Source of the DNA: CBDATG01 sp965200145
GTDB lineage: Bacteria > Chloroflexota > Dehalococcoidia > Lucifugimonadales > Lucifugimonadaceae
Assembly: GCA_965200145.1 (NCBI GenBank)
Contig: CBDATG010000002.1
Coordinates: 1,398,277 to 1,462,276 of the forward strand
DNA length: 64,000 nt
Reading direction: 5' to 3'
In this document: piece by piece, positions 31,074-38,831 of the stretch
Position numbering within the stretch: position 1 is the first letter of the stretch
Layout of the letters: each line of letters opens with the position of its first letter
Position numbers and translations under genes: made by a program
Notes under the pieces: model-generated
Seen by the model: the letters and a program-made list of their open reading frames with translations, nothing else
What the model was told of the DNA's origin: nothing
The model's database searches: none

Positions 31074-31130
31074 TGCCGCAGGGCTCAGAGAAGCTCTGGG
31101 CGCGGTGACAGATGCCGCCGAGCAACGAGC
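31074..31130 (+). pseudogene. Remnant of an internally deleted family A gene (A3)
   Basis: The stretch contains GCAGGGCTCAGAGAAGCTCTGG, here cited as its core CTCAGAGAAGCTCTGG, followed by GCGGTGACAGATGCCGCCGAGCAACG. These match the part of intact A genes around residues 28-50, with an internal deletion and loss of both ends; the following bases jump directly to the conserved GTTACACTAAAGTC leader of B3. It is a deletion scar, not an expressed gene. Confidence 0.75.
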
Positions 31131-31145
31131 CGTTACACTAAAGTC

Positions 31146-31499
31146 ATGACCCTTGCAACTACAACCGCGACTTCAGCTGACTGGCTGTTCGATTCCGCCA
31201 TGACGCAGGTCGAGGCAGGCGAACTGCGGGCCGCCTCCGGCATGTTCTGGGACGCGGCGGTGGCCGCTTTCGAGGCACTTGCAAAGCGACGAGGTTGGGC
31301 GATTTCGAAGCACATGATGTACGAGGATGTGTACCGAAAAGTGAGTCCCGAACTTCCTGGCGACGCGCTGTTCCGAGGAATGGACAGCGCGCGCATGCTT
31401 GAGCGCAACTGGGTTGAGAATTACGAGCTGGGCGAAACAGGGGTGCGTCAGCGTGCTGCACGGGTACGGGTTATGATCGACGCGTTGCAATCGGTCTAG
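31146..31499 (+). CDS. PaREP1-like family B copy 3 (partner A deleted)
   Basis: A 117-residue B-family protein starting at ATG 31146 (MTLATTTATSADWLFDSAM). The longer frame from 31041 runs through the A3 remnant and is not conserved. Distinct residues: ADWLFDSAMTQVEAGELRAA, YRKVSPELPGDALFRG, NYELGETGVRQRAARVRVM. It is the only cassette in which B has lost its A partner, while B itself stays intact, which suggests B can be kept alone or is served by another A copy. Confidence 0.66.
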   Translation: MTLATTTATSADWLFDSAMTQVEAGELRAASGMFWDAAVAAFEALAKRRGWAISKHMMYEDVYRKVSPELPGDALFRGMDSARMLERNWVENYELGETGVRQRAARVRVMIDALQSV

Positions 31500-31707
31500 C
31501 ACGGAGCGGAGCGCGGCGGGATCCGTGCCGCTTCCGCTGACAGATGTCTCCGGTGCGTAACAAAAGGCGAGAACTGTGTTACTGAACGCGACGAACAGAC
31601 TAGCAGATGCGCCACTAATTGTGAGCGATTCGCAGTAGGAGAACGGTGAGTACCCAGCGGCATCCAACACGCTGAGGCGTGCTGGAGCTTAGGAGGAGCG
31701 GCGGATA

Positions 31708-32067
31708 ATGGCGACTTGGCGCGAGCATCTCGCGATATCCCATCGGTTCCGTGACCAGGGACTGGCAGAGGTAGAGTCGGGCGACCTGCTGCAGGGCTCA
31801 GAGAAGCTCTGGGGTGCGGCGGCGCACGCTGTGAAAGCCGCCGCCGAGCAACGCGGTTGGAAGCACAACGGTCATTACTACTTGCACAAGGTGATCAACG
31901 AATTAGCCTCGGTCACGGGGGATGAACGGTTGAATGTCTGGTTCGACCTCGCCAACCGCCTACATGTGAATTTCTACGAAGACACACTGGATTCGGACGA
32001 AATCGACGATCGGGCGCAAGCTGTAATCGATCTTGTCGATGAGATCAACGCGATCGTCCTGGGCTAG
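31708..32067 (+). CDS. PaREP1-like family A copy 4
   Basis: A 119-residue protein identical to A1 over the first 55-56 residues and clearly different afterwards (YYLHKVINELASVTGDERL, NVWFDLANRLHVNFYEDTLD, DEIDDRAQAVIDLVDEINA). Upstream are the CCAACACGC hairpin (31664-31685) and a TTAGGAGGAGCGG ribosome-binding region. B4 follows after 39 bases. Confidence 0.7.
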   Translation: MATWREHLAISHRFRDQGLAEVESGDLLQGSEKLWGAAAHAVKAAAEQRGWKHNGHYYLHKVINELASVTGDERLNVWFDLANRLHVNFYEDTLDSDEIDDRAQAVIDLVDEINAIVLG

Positions 32068-32106
32068 TGTTGATGCGACGCAGACTGGAGGCGTTAAACT
32101 AGAATC

Positions 32107-32460
32107 ATGACTCTTGCAACGACAACCGTTACTTCGGCTGACCGGCTGTTCGATTCCGCCATGACGCAGGTCGAGGCGGGCGCGCTACGGGATGCGTCCG
32201 GCACGTTCTGGGACGCGACGGTGGCCGCTTTCGAGGCACTGGCAAAGCGGCGAGGTTGGGCGATTTCGAAACATATGATGTACCAGGATGTGTGCCGGAA
32301 AGTGAGTCCCGAACTTCCTGGCGACACGCTGCTCCACGGAATGGACGGCGCGCGCGTGCTGGAGCGCAACTGGGTCGAGAATTACGAGCTGAGCGAATCA
32401 GGGGTGCGTCACCGTGCTGCACGGGTACGGGTTATGATCGACGCGTTGCAATCGGTCTAG
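32107..32460 (+). CDS. PaREP1-like family B copy 4
   Basis: A 117-residue B-family protein (MTLATTTVTSADRLFDSAM). Distinct positions include GALRDASGTFWDATVAAFEA, YQDVCRKVSPELPGDTLLHG and NYELSESGVRHRAARVRVM. It shares features with both B3 (LFDSAMTQ, RHRAARVRVM) and B5 (CRKVSPELPGD-LLHG), a mosaic pattern that fits recombination between copies. Confidence 0.66.
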   Translation: MTLATTTVTSADRLFDSAMTQVEAGALRDASGTFWDATVAAFEALAKRRGWAISKHMMYQDVCRKVSPELPGDTLLHGMDGARVLERNWVENYELSESGVRHRAARVRVMIDALQSV

Positions 32461-32667
32461 CACGGAGCGGGCGCGGCGGGATTCGTGCCGCTTCCGCTGA
32501 CGGATGCCTCCGGGATGGAGATAGTGGCGAGAACTGTGTTACTAACAGCAACCAACACACCAGCAAATTCGCTGCTAGACATGAGCGATTCGCGGTAGTA
32601 GAACGGTGAGTACCTAGCGGCATCCAACACGCTGTGGCGTGCTGGATCTGAGTAGGAGCGGCGGACA

Positions 32668-33027
32668 ATGGCGACATGGCGTGAGCATCTCGCGATATCC
32701 AATCGGTTTCGCGACCAGGGATTGGCAGAGGTAGAGTCGGGCGACCTGCTGCAGGGCTCAGAGAAGCTCTGGGGCGCGGCGGCCCACGCGGTGAAAGCCG
32801 CCGCCGAGCAACGCGGTTGGAAGCACAATGGCCATTACTACCTGTTCAAGGTGATCAACGAATTGGTCTTGGTCACGGGGGATAGTCGGTTTAAAGAAGC
32901 GTTCGACGCCGCCAACCGCCTACATGTCAACTTCTACGAAGACACACTGGATTCGGACAAAATCGACAAGGAGGCGCAAATTGTATTGGATCTTATTGAT
33001 ATGATCAACGCGATCGTCCTGGACTAA
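32668..33027 (+). CDS. PaREP1-like family A copy 5
   Basis: A 119-residue protein with one substitution in the first 56 residues (N for H at position 12) and its own C-terminal half (YYLFKVINELVLVTGDSRFK, AANRLHVNFYEDTLDSDK, KEAQIVLDLIDMINA). It is preceded by the conserved hairpin at 32624-32645 and a GAGTAGGAGCGG ribosome-binding region. Confidence 0.7.
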   Translation: MATWREHLAISNRFRDQGLAEVESGDLLQGSEKLWGAAAHAVKAAAEQRGWKHNGHYYLFKVINELVLVTGDSRFKEAFDAANRLHVNFYEDTLDSDKIDKEAQIVLDLIDMINAIVLD

Positions 33028-33066
33028 CGTTGGTCCAACGCATACTGGAGGCGTTAAACTAAAATC

Positions 33067-33420
33067 ATGACTCTCGCAACAACAACCGTGACTTCAGCTG
33101 ACCGGCTGTACGAGTCCGCCATGAGGCAGGTCGAGGCGGGCGAGCTAAGGGATGCCTCCGGCACGTTCTGGGACGCGGTGGTGGCCGCTTTCGAGGCACT
33201 GGCGAAGCGTCGAGGTTGGGCGATTTCAAAACATATGATGTACGAGGATGTGTGCCGGGAAGTGAGTCCCGAACTTCCTGGCGACCTGCTGCTCCACGGA
33301 ATGAACAGCGCGCGGGTGCTTGAGCGCAACTGGGTTGAGAATTACGACCTGAGCGAATCATGGGTGCGTCTCAGCGCCTCACGGGTACGGGATATGATCG
33401 ATGCGTTGCAATCGGTCTAG
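33067..33420 (+). CDS. PaREP1-like family B copy 5
   Basis: A 117-residue B-family protein, the last intact copy of the array. Distinct stretch: CREVSPELPGDLLLHGMNSA, LERNWVENYDLSESWVRLSA. The conserved post-B spacer is shorter after this copy, and the array breaks off into a chimeric junction near 33503. Confidence 0.66.
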   Translation: MTLATTTVTSADRLYESAMRQVEAGELRDASGTFWDAVVAAFEALAKRRGWAISKHMMYEDVCREVSPELPGDLLLHGMNSARVLERNWVENYDLSESWVRLSASRVRDMIDALQSV

Positions 33421-33534
33421 CGCGGCGGGATTCGCGCCGCTTCCGCTGACAGCCCTTCCAGAGCGCCGTAACGAAAGGCAAGGTCTGTATCACTAACAGC
33501 AACCAACACGCTTTGGCGTGCCGGAGCGGCGGCA

Positions 33535-33777
33535 TTGGATGCCATTGTCGAAGCGCGAGGTTGGGAACGCGATCCCCACAAGAATTACCACGATGTAGAA
33601 CGGATGCTTAAACATGAGATTGACAACAAAATCCTCACCAAGGGCATGAGTTCGATTTCTCTAATGCGTCAGAACTCGATTGACGACTACCGTCTGAGCG
33701 AGTCTTGGCTCAAGGATTGCGCCAAGGATATCCGTTCCATGGTTGAAGCTATAGAGGCGGTGACTTACCGTGACTAA
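33535..33777 (+). pseudogene. Truncated B-like gene at the end of the cassette array
   Basis: An 80-residue frame from TTG 33535 corresponds only to the C-terminal two-thirds of a B-like protein (EARGWERDPHKNYHDVERML, MRQNSIDDYRLSESWLKDC), with low identity to B1-B5. The upstream bases are not a B N-terminus: they are the conserved hairpin and GGAGCGGCGG leader that normally precede an A gene. A recombination joined an A leader to the tail of a more distant B relative. Its TAA overlaps the GTG start of the aminopeptidase gene, so it could still be translated and coupled. Confidence 0.6.
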
Positions 33778-36370
33778 CCAAGAACAATCATCACCATACC
33801 GGTTACCGCGCAACGTCCTGCCAACACTCTACGACGTCCGCATACGTCCGGACCTGGACTCAGAAACGTTCGCCGGCACGGTGACAGCCTACCTCACCGT
33901 GTCAGAACCCGTTGACCACATCGTGCTCAACGCCAAGGAGCTAGATATCGCGTCGGCCACCATCTCTCAAGACGGTTCACCCGCGGCGTACATCACCAGC
34001 ATCGCAACCGATGCGGACCTCGAACGGGTAACGCTCGCACTCTCAGCCCAGCTGGGTCAGGGAGATTACGAGCTGGAGATGGCGTTCAGCGGCATGCTGA
34101 ATCGCAGGCTGGAAGGCTTCTACCTGTCAACGTTCACCGATGAGGACGGCGTTGAACAGAAGATCGCAACGACGCAGTTTGAAAGCACTGATGCGCGTAT
34201 GGCGTTCCCGTGCTGGGACGAGCCGGACATCAAGGCAGAGTTCGACGTTGCGCTGACCGTGCCGTCGCACCTCTTCGCCGTCTCCAACGGACCGATCGAC
34301 TCCGAAACTATGAGCTATGACGGCAACGAGCGCACGATCCGATTCGGCCGGACGATGAAGATGTCAACTTATCTGTTGGCGTTCGTTGTTGGCCCGTTTG
34401 AGGCAACCGAACCTGTAGACGTAGACGGTACCCCGTTGCGAGTGGTATACCCCATCGGTAAAGGGCATCTCGCGGCATACGCGTTGCGCGCTGGTGAGCA
34501 CGGGTTGCGATTCTTCAACGACTACTACGGCATACCGTATCCGAGTGACAAGCTTGATCTGGTCGCGGTGCCAGACTTCGCATTCGGCGCGATGGAGAAC
34601 CTGGGTTGTGTCACATTCCGAGAAGCGATACTGCTGGTTGATGAAGACGCCGCCACTCAGCCGGAGCTGCTAGTCATTGCCGATGTGATCGCACACGAAC
34701 TGGCGCACATGTGGTTCGGCGACTTGGTAACGATGAGTTGGTGGAACGGCATATGGCTCAATGAGGCATTCGCTACGTTCATGGCGGCGATGTGCACTGA
34801 TGCCTTCAACCCCGATTGGCAACGCTGGAACCAGTTCAGCTTGGAACGCTCCGCCGCTTTCGATGTAGATTCCCTCGCGTCAACCAGGCCGATAGAGTAC
34901 GAGGTAAACTCGCCCGCCGATGCGGATGGCATGTTTGACCTGCTCACTTACGAAAAGGGTGGCTCTGTGCTACGGATGCTGGAGCAGCACTTGGGCGCCG
35001 AACGGTTCCGCGATGGCATCAGACGCTATCTGGCGAAGCATCAGTACGCCAACACGGAGACGTCCGACCTGTGGGATGCCCTTGAGGAAGAGACGGGCGA
35101 ACCTGTGCGTTCGACGATGGACGCTTGGATATACCAGCGTGGCTTCCCGATCATCTCCGTTTCGGGTTGCGATCACTGCGAAAAGGTCATCGTGAAACAG
35201 CGACGGTTCCTGTACAGCGAAGACGAAGACGCGCCAGACTCCACTATCTGGCCCGTTCCGCTCGGCATCAGGTTCGCAGACTCGGATGGCGACACGCGTT
35301 CGGAACGCCGCCTCATGACCACCGATGACGAGGAGCTGGAGTCAGCGGCTGGCGCGACCTGGATCAATGTGAATGCGGGCGCGCATGGCTTCTATCGCGT
35401 CAACTGCGCACCAAACCTGCTGGCAGCATTGCGCGAGAACTTGCAGGAGCTGCTCCCGATTGAGCGATACAGTCTAGCCGACGACCAGTGGAGTGCGATG
35501 TTGGCGGGACACGCGACCTCGATGGATTACATGGAGCTCGCGCAGGGTTATCGAGACGATGATGACCTAGACGTTTGGACTTTGCTGACATCCAACTTGG
35601 CATCGCTGGAGCGGATGCTACGGTCAGACGACGCGCTGGCTGCCATGCGCCAGCTGCTGGCAGACCTTTACAGGTCGCCGTTGGCGAAGCTCGGTCTGCA
35701 ACCCGGCGACAACGACACTCCGCGCCAGCTTGAGCTACGTGGTGTCATGTTCAGGTCGCTCGCTACTACTGCGCGCGACGCCGATGCATTGGAAGAAGCG
35801 CGCCAACTGCACGACGCATACCTAGATGGCGCGCAGATAGAACCGAACATCCTAGCTGCTGCGACTGCCGCGGTCGCCGTGCAAGGAACCGACTCCGACT
35901 ACCAGACGTTCGTCGGCAAGTTCAAGGACCCCGCCACGCCACAAGAGGAGCGCAGATACCGGAGCATGCTGGCATCGTTCCCAGCATCAGAACAGATGGA
36001 ATCAACACTGGAATTGTGCATCAACGGAGAAGTGCGGTCGCAGGACGCCCCTTACCTCATGGGCACGTGCCTTGGGAATCGCCACAACGGTTGGCAGGCA
36101 TGGGAGTTCCTAACGTCCAATTGGGACGCGATGCTCAAGCAGTACCCCGCCAACTCGATAGTGCGAATGGTCGGCGGGATCCGCTCGCTGTCGCTGCCAG
36201 ACCAAGCACACCAAGTCCGCGAGTTCTTCAACACCCACAAAGTCCCAACCGGCGAGCTAACGCTGAAGCAACACCTAGAACGCCTAGAAGTAAACGTAGC
36301 ATTCCGCCAGCGCGAGACAGCAAGGCTAGAAGGGTGGATAAACAGTGAAAGGCAAGATACAGCAGGATAG
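33770..36370 (+). CDS. M1 family aminopeptidase (aminopeptidase N type)
   Basis: An 866-residue zinc metallopeptidase that removes N-terminal residues from peptides. The substrate-binding motif GAMEN begins at residue 273, the zinc site HELAHMWFGD has H309 and H313, and the third ligand is E332 in LNEAFATFM, the usual spacing. C-terminal ERAP1-like helical repeats follow (LADDQWSAMLAGH and beyond). It has no signal peptide, so it is probably cytoplasmic. The start GTG 33770 overlaps the upstream truncated gene by 8 bases. The last residues (INSERQDTAG) and the TAG are encoded by a degenerate CAGGATA repeat. Confidence 0.92.
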   Translation: MTNQEQSSPYRLPRNVLPTLYDVRIRPDLDSETFAGTVTAYLTVSEPVDHIVLNAKELDIASATISQDGSPAAYITSIATDADLERVTLALSAQLGQGDYELEMAFSGMLNRRLEGFYLSTFTDEDGVEQKIATTQFESTDARMAFPCWDEPDIKAEFDVALTVPSHLFAVSNGPIDSETMSYDGNERTIRFGRTMKMSTYLLAFVVGPFEATEPVDVDGTPLRVVYPIGKGHLAAYALRAGEHGLRFFNDYYGIPYPSDKLDLVAVPDFAFGAMENLGCVTFREAILLVDEDAATQPELLVIADVIAHELAHMWFGDLVTMSWWNGIWLNEAFATFMAAMCTDAFNPDWQRWNQFSLERSAAFDVDSLASTRPIEYEVNSPADADGMFDLLTYEKGGSVLRMLEQHLGAERFRDGIRRYLAKHQYANTETSDLWDALEEETGEPVRSTMDAWIYQRGFPIISVSGCDHCEKVIVKQRRFLYSEDEDAPDSTIWPVPLGIRFADSDGDTRSERRLMTTDDEELESAAGATWINVNAGAHGFYRVNCAPNLLAALRENLQELLPIERYSLADDQWSAMLAGHATSMDYMELAQGYRDDDDLDVWTLLTSNLASLERMLRSDDALAAMRQLLADLYRSPLAKLGLQPGDNDTPRQLELRGVMFRSLATTARDADALEEARQLHDAYLDGAQIEPNILAAATAAVAVQGTDSDYQTFVGKFKDPATPQEERRYRSMLASFPASEQMESTLELCINGEVRSQDAPYLMGTCLGNRHNGWQAWEFLTSNWDAMLKQYPANSIVRMVGGIRSLSLPDQAHQVREFFNTHKVPTGELTLKQHLERLEVNVAFRQRETARLEGWINSERQDTAG

Positions 36371-36416
36371 TTGTTTCCTTTTTATCCTGTCCCATCCTGC
36401 CTATCCCTGTTAATTC
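36345..36416. repeat. CAGGATA repeat between the aminopeptidase and MscS genes
   Basis: AGCAGGATAG, a short T-rich spacer with TTTTTATCCTGTCCCATCC, then TGCCTATCCCTGTTAATTC ends directly at the MscS start codon. The AGGATA/TATCCT arms with the T-run can form a weak hairpin. As elsewhere, one arm provides the upstream gene's stop codon. Confidence 0.7.
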
Positions 36417-37550
36417 ATGCTTTCTGACTACATACTGCCACTGACTATCGCGGCCGTGACGGTCGTGGTGGCGTTGCTGGTGCAGGTGTTGGTGAAGGTG
36501 TTCGAGCGTGTTGCGCGCTCGCGGGCTGATACGCGTGGCATAAACCTGGCGTTAGCGTTGGCGCGCGCACTTGACGGGCCGGTCACGCTGATGGTCATCG
36601 TCTGGGGCGGTTCAGAGGCTATCGCTGAGTCCTTGCAGATTTGGCAGGCGGGACGCGGATTGCCAATCGACCTGTCTGTGGTTGCCAGACGCGCCGGCAA
36701 TGTCGCCATGATCATTATCGGCGCATACATCGCGAACCAGGTGGTACGGTCCGCTCTCGCAAACATACAGACCTCGATCGCCGCGCACACAGAAACGTCC
36801 GTAGACGACAGGGTAATACCGGTTGCGCACCATGTCATGCCGATACTGGTCTACACGGTTGCGGGACTGCTGATCCTGAACGCTCTGAACATCGCCATCA
36901 CACCATTGCTGGCGACGCTCGGCATCGGCGGCATCGCTGTGGCGTTGGCTGCGCAGTCAACGCTGTCAAACTACTTCGCCGGGACATACGTCATCAGCGA
37001 GGGCGAGATAGGCGTCGGGGACTTCATCGAGATCGAGGGCGGACCTTCTGGCACAGTGCAGGAGATATCGTGGCGCAGCACCAAGTTGCAGTCACGCTTC
37101 AACAATCTCATCATCATCCCGAACTCGATGATGTCAGAGAACATGATCACCAACTACTCTCGCCCTGTGCAGGCGCAGAACGTCGTGCTGGCTGGCGGCG
37201 TTAGCTACGACGAGGACTTGGAGCAGGTGGAATCGGTGTTGCGGGCAGCAGTTGACGATGTCGTCGTCGCTTCGGAATACGCGGTCACCGACTCGGATCC
37301 GATGGTGGGATTCAACGCGTTCGGCGACTCGAACATTGACTTCTGGGTCTTCGCCCAAGCCGTTGACCGGATCGGCAGTTACTACCTAGAGTCGCAACTG
37401 ATCAAGGAGATACACAAGCGGTTCAAGGCGGCGGGCATAGTGATCAACTACCCTGTGCGACACCTGGTCTGGGACCATGACCGGAAGTTCCCGGTGTCCG
37501 CTGATGCCCGTGCGAGTGATCCAACCAATCCAGATACCGAGACGGGCTGA
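36417..37550 (+). CDS. MscS-type mechanosensitive ion channel
   Basis: A 377-residue inner-membrane channel that opens on hypo-osmotic shock. About four to five membrane helices occupy residues 1-190; the pore-lining helix has the small-residue pattern LLATLGIGGIAVALAAQSTL, followed by the MscS beta domain (GVGDFIEIEGGPSGTVQEIS and LIIIPNSMMSENMITNYSRP) and a C-terminal alpha/beta domain (YYLESQLIKEIHKRFKAAGI). The ATG at 36417 lies immediately behind the TATCCCTGTTAATTC arm of the dispersed repeat, without a Shine-Dalgarno sequence. Confidence 0.92.
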   Translation: MLSDYILPLTIAAVTVVVALLVQVLVKVFERVARSRADTRGINLALALARALDGPVTLMVIVWGGSEAIAESLQIWQAGRGLPIDLSVVARRAGNVAMIIIGAYIANQVVRSALANIQTSIAAHTETSVDDRVIPVAHHVMPILVYTVAGLLILNALNIAITPLLATLGIGGIAVALAAQSTLSNYFAGTYVISEGEIGVGDFIEIEGGPSGTVQEISWRSTKLQSRFNNLIIIPNSMMSENMITNYSRPVQAQNVVLAGGVSYDEDLEQVESVLRAAVDDVVVASEYAVTDSDPMVGFNAFGDSNIDFWVFAQAVDRIGSYYLESQLIKEIHKRFKAAGIVINYPVRHLVWDHDRKFPVSADARASDPTNPDTETG

Positions 37551-37571
37551 TACCCATCGCGATATTCGCAT

Positions 37572-37620
37572 GACACAATGCCACATGTTTACAATATATT
37601 TGTTAAAATTGCAATGTGTC
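37572..37620 (+). promoter_or_regulatory. AT-rich dyad upstream of and overlapping the start of the divergent PaREP1-like gene
   Basis: GACACAATGC (37572-37581) and GCAATGTGTC (37611-37620) form an inverted repeat, 9 of 10 bases, flanking an AT-rich core (TTTACAATATATTTGTTAAA) that is itself nearly palindromic. The right arm contains the GTG start codon. The position and symmetry suggest an operator for autoregulation, or a promoter; no matching regulator is identified. Confidence 0.45.
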
Positions 37621-38035
37621 GGACCACGAACAGACTCTTGAGTGGCGCGAGCATTGGAATATCGCGCTACGGTTCCGCCAGCGCGGCATCGCTGAGCTGC
37701 GCGCCGGCGACGACCTCGTCGGGTCAGAACTGATGTGGGGTGCCGCGGCCCGCGCGACAAAGGCAGTGGCTGCGAAACTTGGGATGCGGCACGGCAGTCA
37801 CAGGGAGCTGTTCTGGGTTGCACAGCGATTATCCGATGAAGGCAAAATGGATGGATCCTCAGAATTGCTAGGGAAAGCATCCGCTCTGCACATACACTTT
37901 TACGAGAGCAACCTACCGCCGGATGAAATCCCGGCGGCCGTCGAATCGGCAGGCCGTTTCGTAGAGGCTGTAGGAGCGGTCCTTGGAGTTGATACGATAA
38001 ACGGCGATACTCAGCAAGGATTCGAATTGGATTGA
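37616..38035 (+). CDS. PaREP1-like protein, divergent family A member
   Basis: A 139-residue relative of the A proteins at 29283-33027: LEWREHWNIALRFRQRGIAE, GDDLVGSELMWGAAARATKA and LHIHFYESNLPPDE keep the family pattern, while the rest is different. It starts at GTG 37616, inside a dyad element. It is followed 15 bases later by two B-like genes, so it forms an A'-B'-B'' operon, separated from the main array by pepN and mscS. Function unknown; family assignment moderate. Confidence 0.65.
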   Translation: MSDHEQTLEWREHWNIALRFRQRGIAELRAGDDLVGSELMWGAAARATKAVAAKLGMRHGSHRELFWVAQRLSDEGKMDGSSELLGKASALHIHFYESNLPPDEIPAAVESAGRFVEAVGAVLGVDTINGDTQQGFELD

Positions 38036-38050
38036 TTGTAGGATCGAAAC

Positions 38051-38422
38051 ATGACGACTAGCACAGATACAACTCGCGCACCTGCCTCAAAGCTGGATGA
38101 GGCGCGCACGCAACTAGGACTCGGTAACCGACGCGAGGCATCGCGGCTGTATTGGGAAGCCGCGACGAGCGCGATTGAGTATGCCGCCTCCATCACAGGA
38201 TTCCGACTCACCCGGCGGCGTCTGTACTCGGATGTCTGCGACTTGTTGGAACCCTGGTACACGCGCGAACGCGTTTTCGGACTCTACTGCTCTGTTTTGC
38301 TGCTGAGGACCAACGCATTAGAAGACTATGGCCTCGGGGATGTCTGGATGCGCGAGCTCGCGGACGATGTCCACGAACTCTTCGACATGCTCCAGTTCGC
38401 AGTGTCTAAGCATGACGAGTAG
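38051..38422 (+). CDS. PaREP1-like protein, divergent family B member 1
   Basis: A 123-residue helical protein (MTTSTDTTRAPASKLDEART, LGNRREASRLYWEAATSAIE, LLLRTNALEDYGLGDVWMRE). The REASRLYWEAA...A pattern and the N-x-x-E-D-Y position echo the B family's ASGTFWDAAVAAFEA and NWVENY. Its stop overlaps the start of the next gene by 11 bases, indicating translational coupling. Confidence 0.6.
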   Translation: MTTSTDTTRAPASKLDEARTQLGLGNRREASRLYWEAATSAIEYAASITGFRLTRRRLYSDVCDLLEPWYTRERVFGLYCSVLLLRTNALEDYGLGDVWMRELADDVHELFDMLQFAVSKHDE

Positions 38423-38780
38423 CACGGACACAACTTTCGCATCGGCTTCCGCGCTGGAGGAAGCACGCACGCAGCTGGACCTAGGCAATCACCGCGAGGC
38501 ATCGCGGCTCTATAGGGAAGCATCGACTCAGGCGATCAGAGATGCGAGTGCGCGCATTGGCTGGCGCCTTGAGCGCCGCTCATACGCGGATGTCATGGAC
38601 ATGTTGTCTCCTTGGTTCCCGCTCAAGCGCACATCCAAGATCTACGACTCAATGTTGCTTCTACGAACCAATGCATTGGAAGATTGCGACCTCGGAGATG
38701 CCCGGATGCGCGAGATCGCGGACGATGTCCACGAACTCTTCGACATGTTCCAGTTCGCGGTGTCTAAGCATGACGACTAA
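38412..38780 (+). CDS. PaREP1-like protein, divergent family B member 2
   Basis: A 122-residue close paralogue of the preceding gene, starting at ATG 38412 (MTSSTDTTFASASALEEART); the longer frame from 38328 lies inside the previous gene and is rejected. Both proteins share the C-terminus ADDVHELFDM-(L/F)-QFAVSKHD, so this is a recent tandem duplication with most changes in the middle (ERRSYADVMDMLSPWFPLKR). It converges with the mannonate dehydratase-like gene. Confidence 0.6.
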   Translation: MTSSTDTTFASASALEEARTQLDLGNHREASRLYREASTQAIRDASARIGWRLERRSYADVMDMLSPWFPLKRTSKIYDSMLLLRTNALEDCDLGDARMREIADDVHELFDMFQFAVSKHDD

Positions 38781-38792
38781 GCCAGATGCAGT

Positions 38793-38813
38793 GCGCGCCT
38801 AGCTGCTAGCGCG
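38793..38813. terminator. Possible bulged hairpin between convergent genes
   Basis: CGCGCCTAG and CTAGCGCG can pair with one bulge around a short loop, in the 51 bases between the convergent stops. No T-run follows, so a terminator role is weakly supported. Confidence 0.3.
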
Positions 38814-38831
38814 TCTCTTCTCGCGGTGGGC

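Larger units (their letters stand above)
29283..33777 (+). repeat. Tandem array of two-gene PaREP1-like cassettes
   Basis: The unit of about 960 bases is gene A (360), a 39-base spacer, gene B (354) and a spacer of about 205 bases. Copies: A1-B1, A2-B2, a deleted A3 with B3, A4-B4 and A5-B5, then a truncated B-like gene. Spacers are as conserved as genes: each B-A spacer contains GATCCGTGCCGCTTCCGCTGACAG-like sequence (shown only in parts) and three of four carry a hairpin upstream of the next A gene. The layout indicates repeated unequal crossing-over. Confidence 0.85.

Noticed and set aside
29283..33777. Insertion sequence or transposon explanation of the cassette array
   Set aside because: No transposase, no terminal inverted repeats or target duplications; the unit is two intact genes with conserved spacers, which fits unequal crossing-over.
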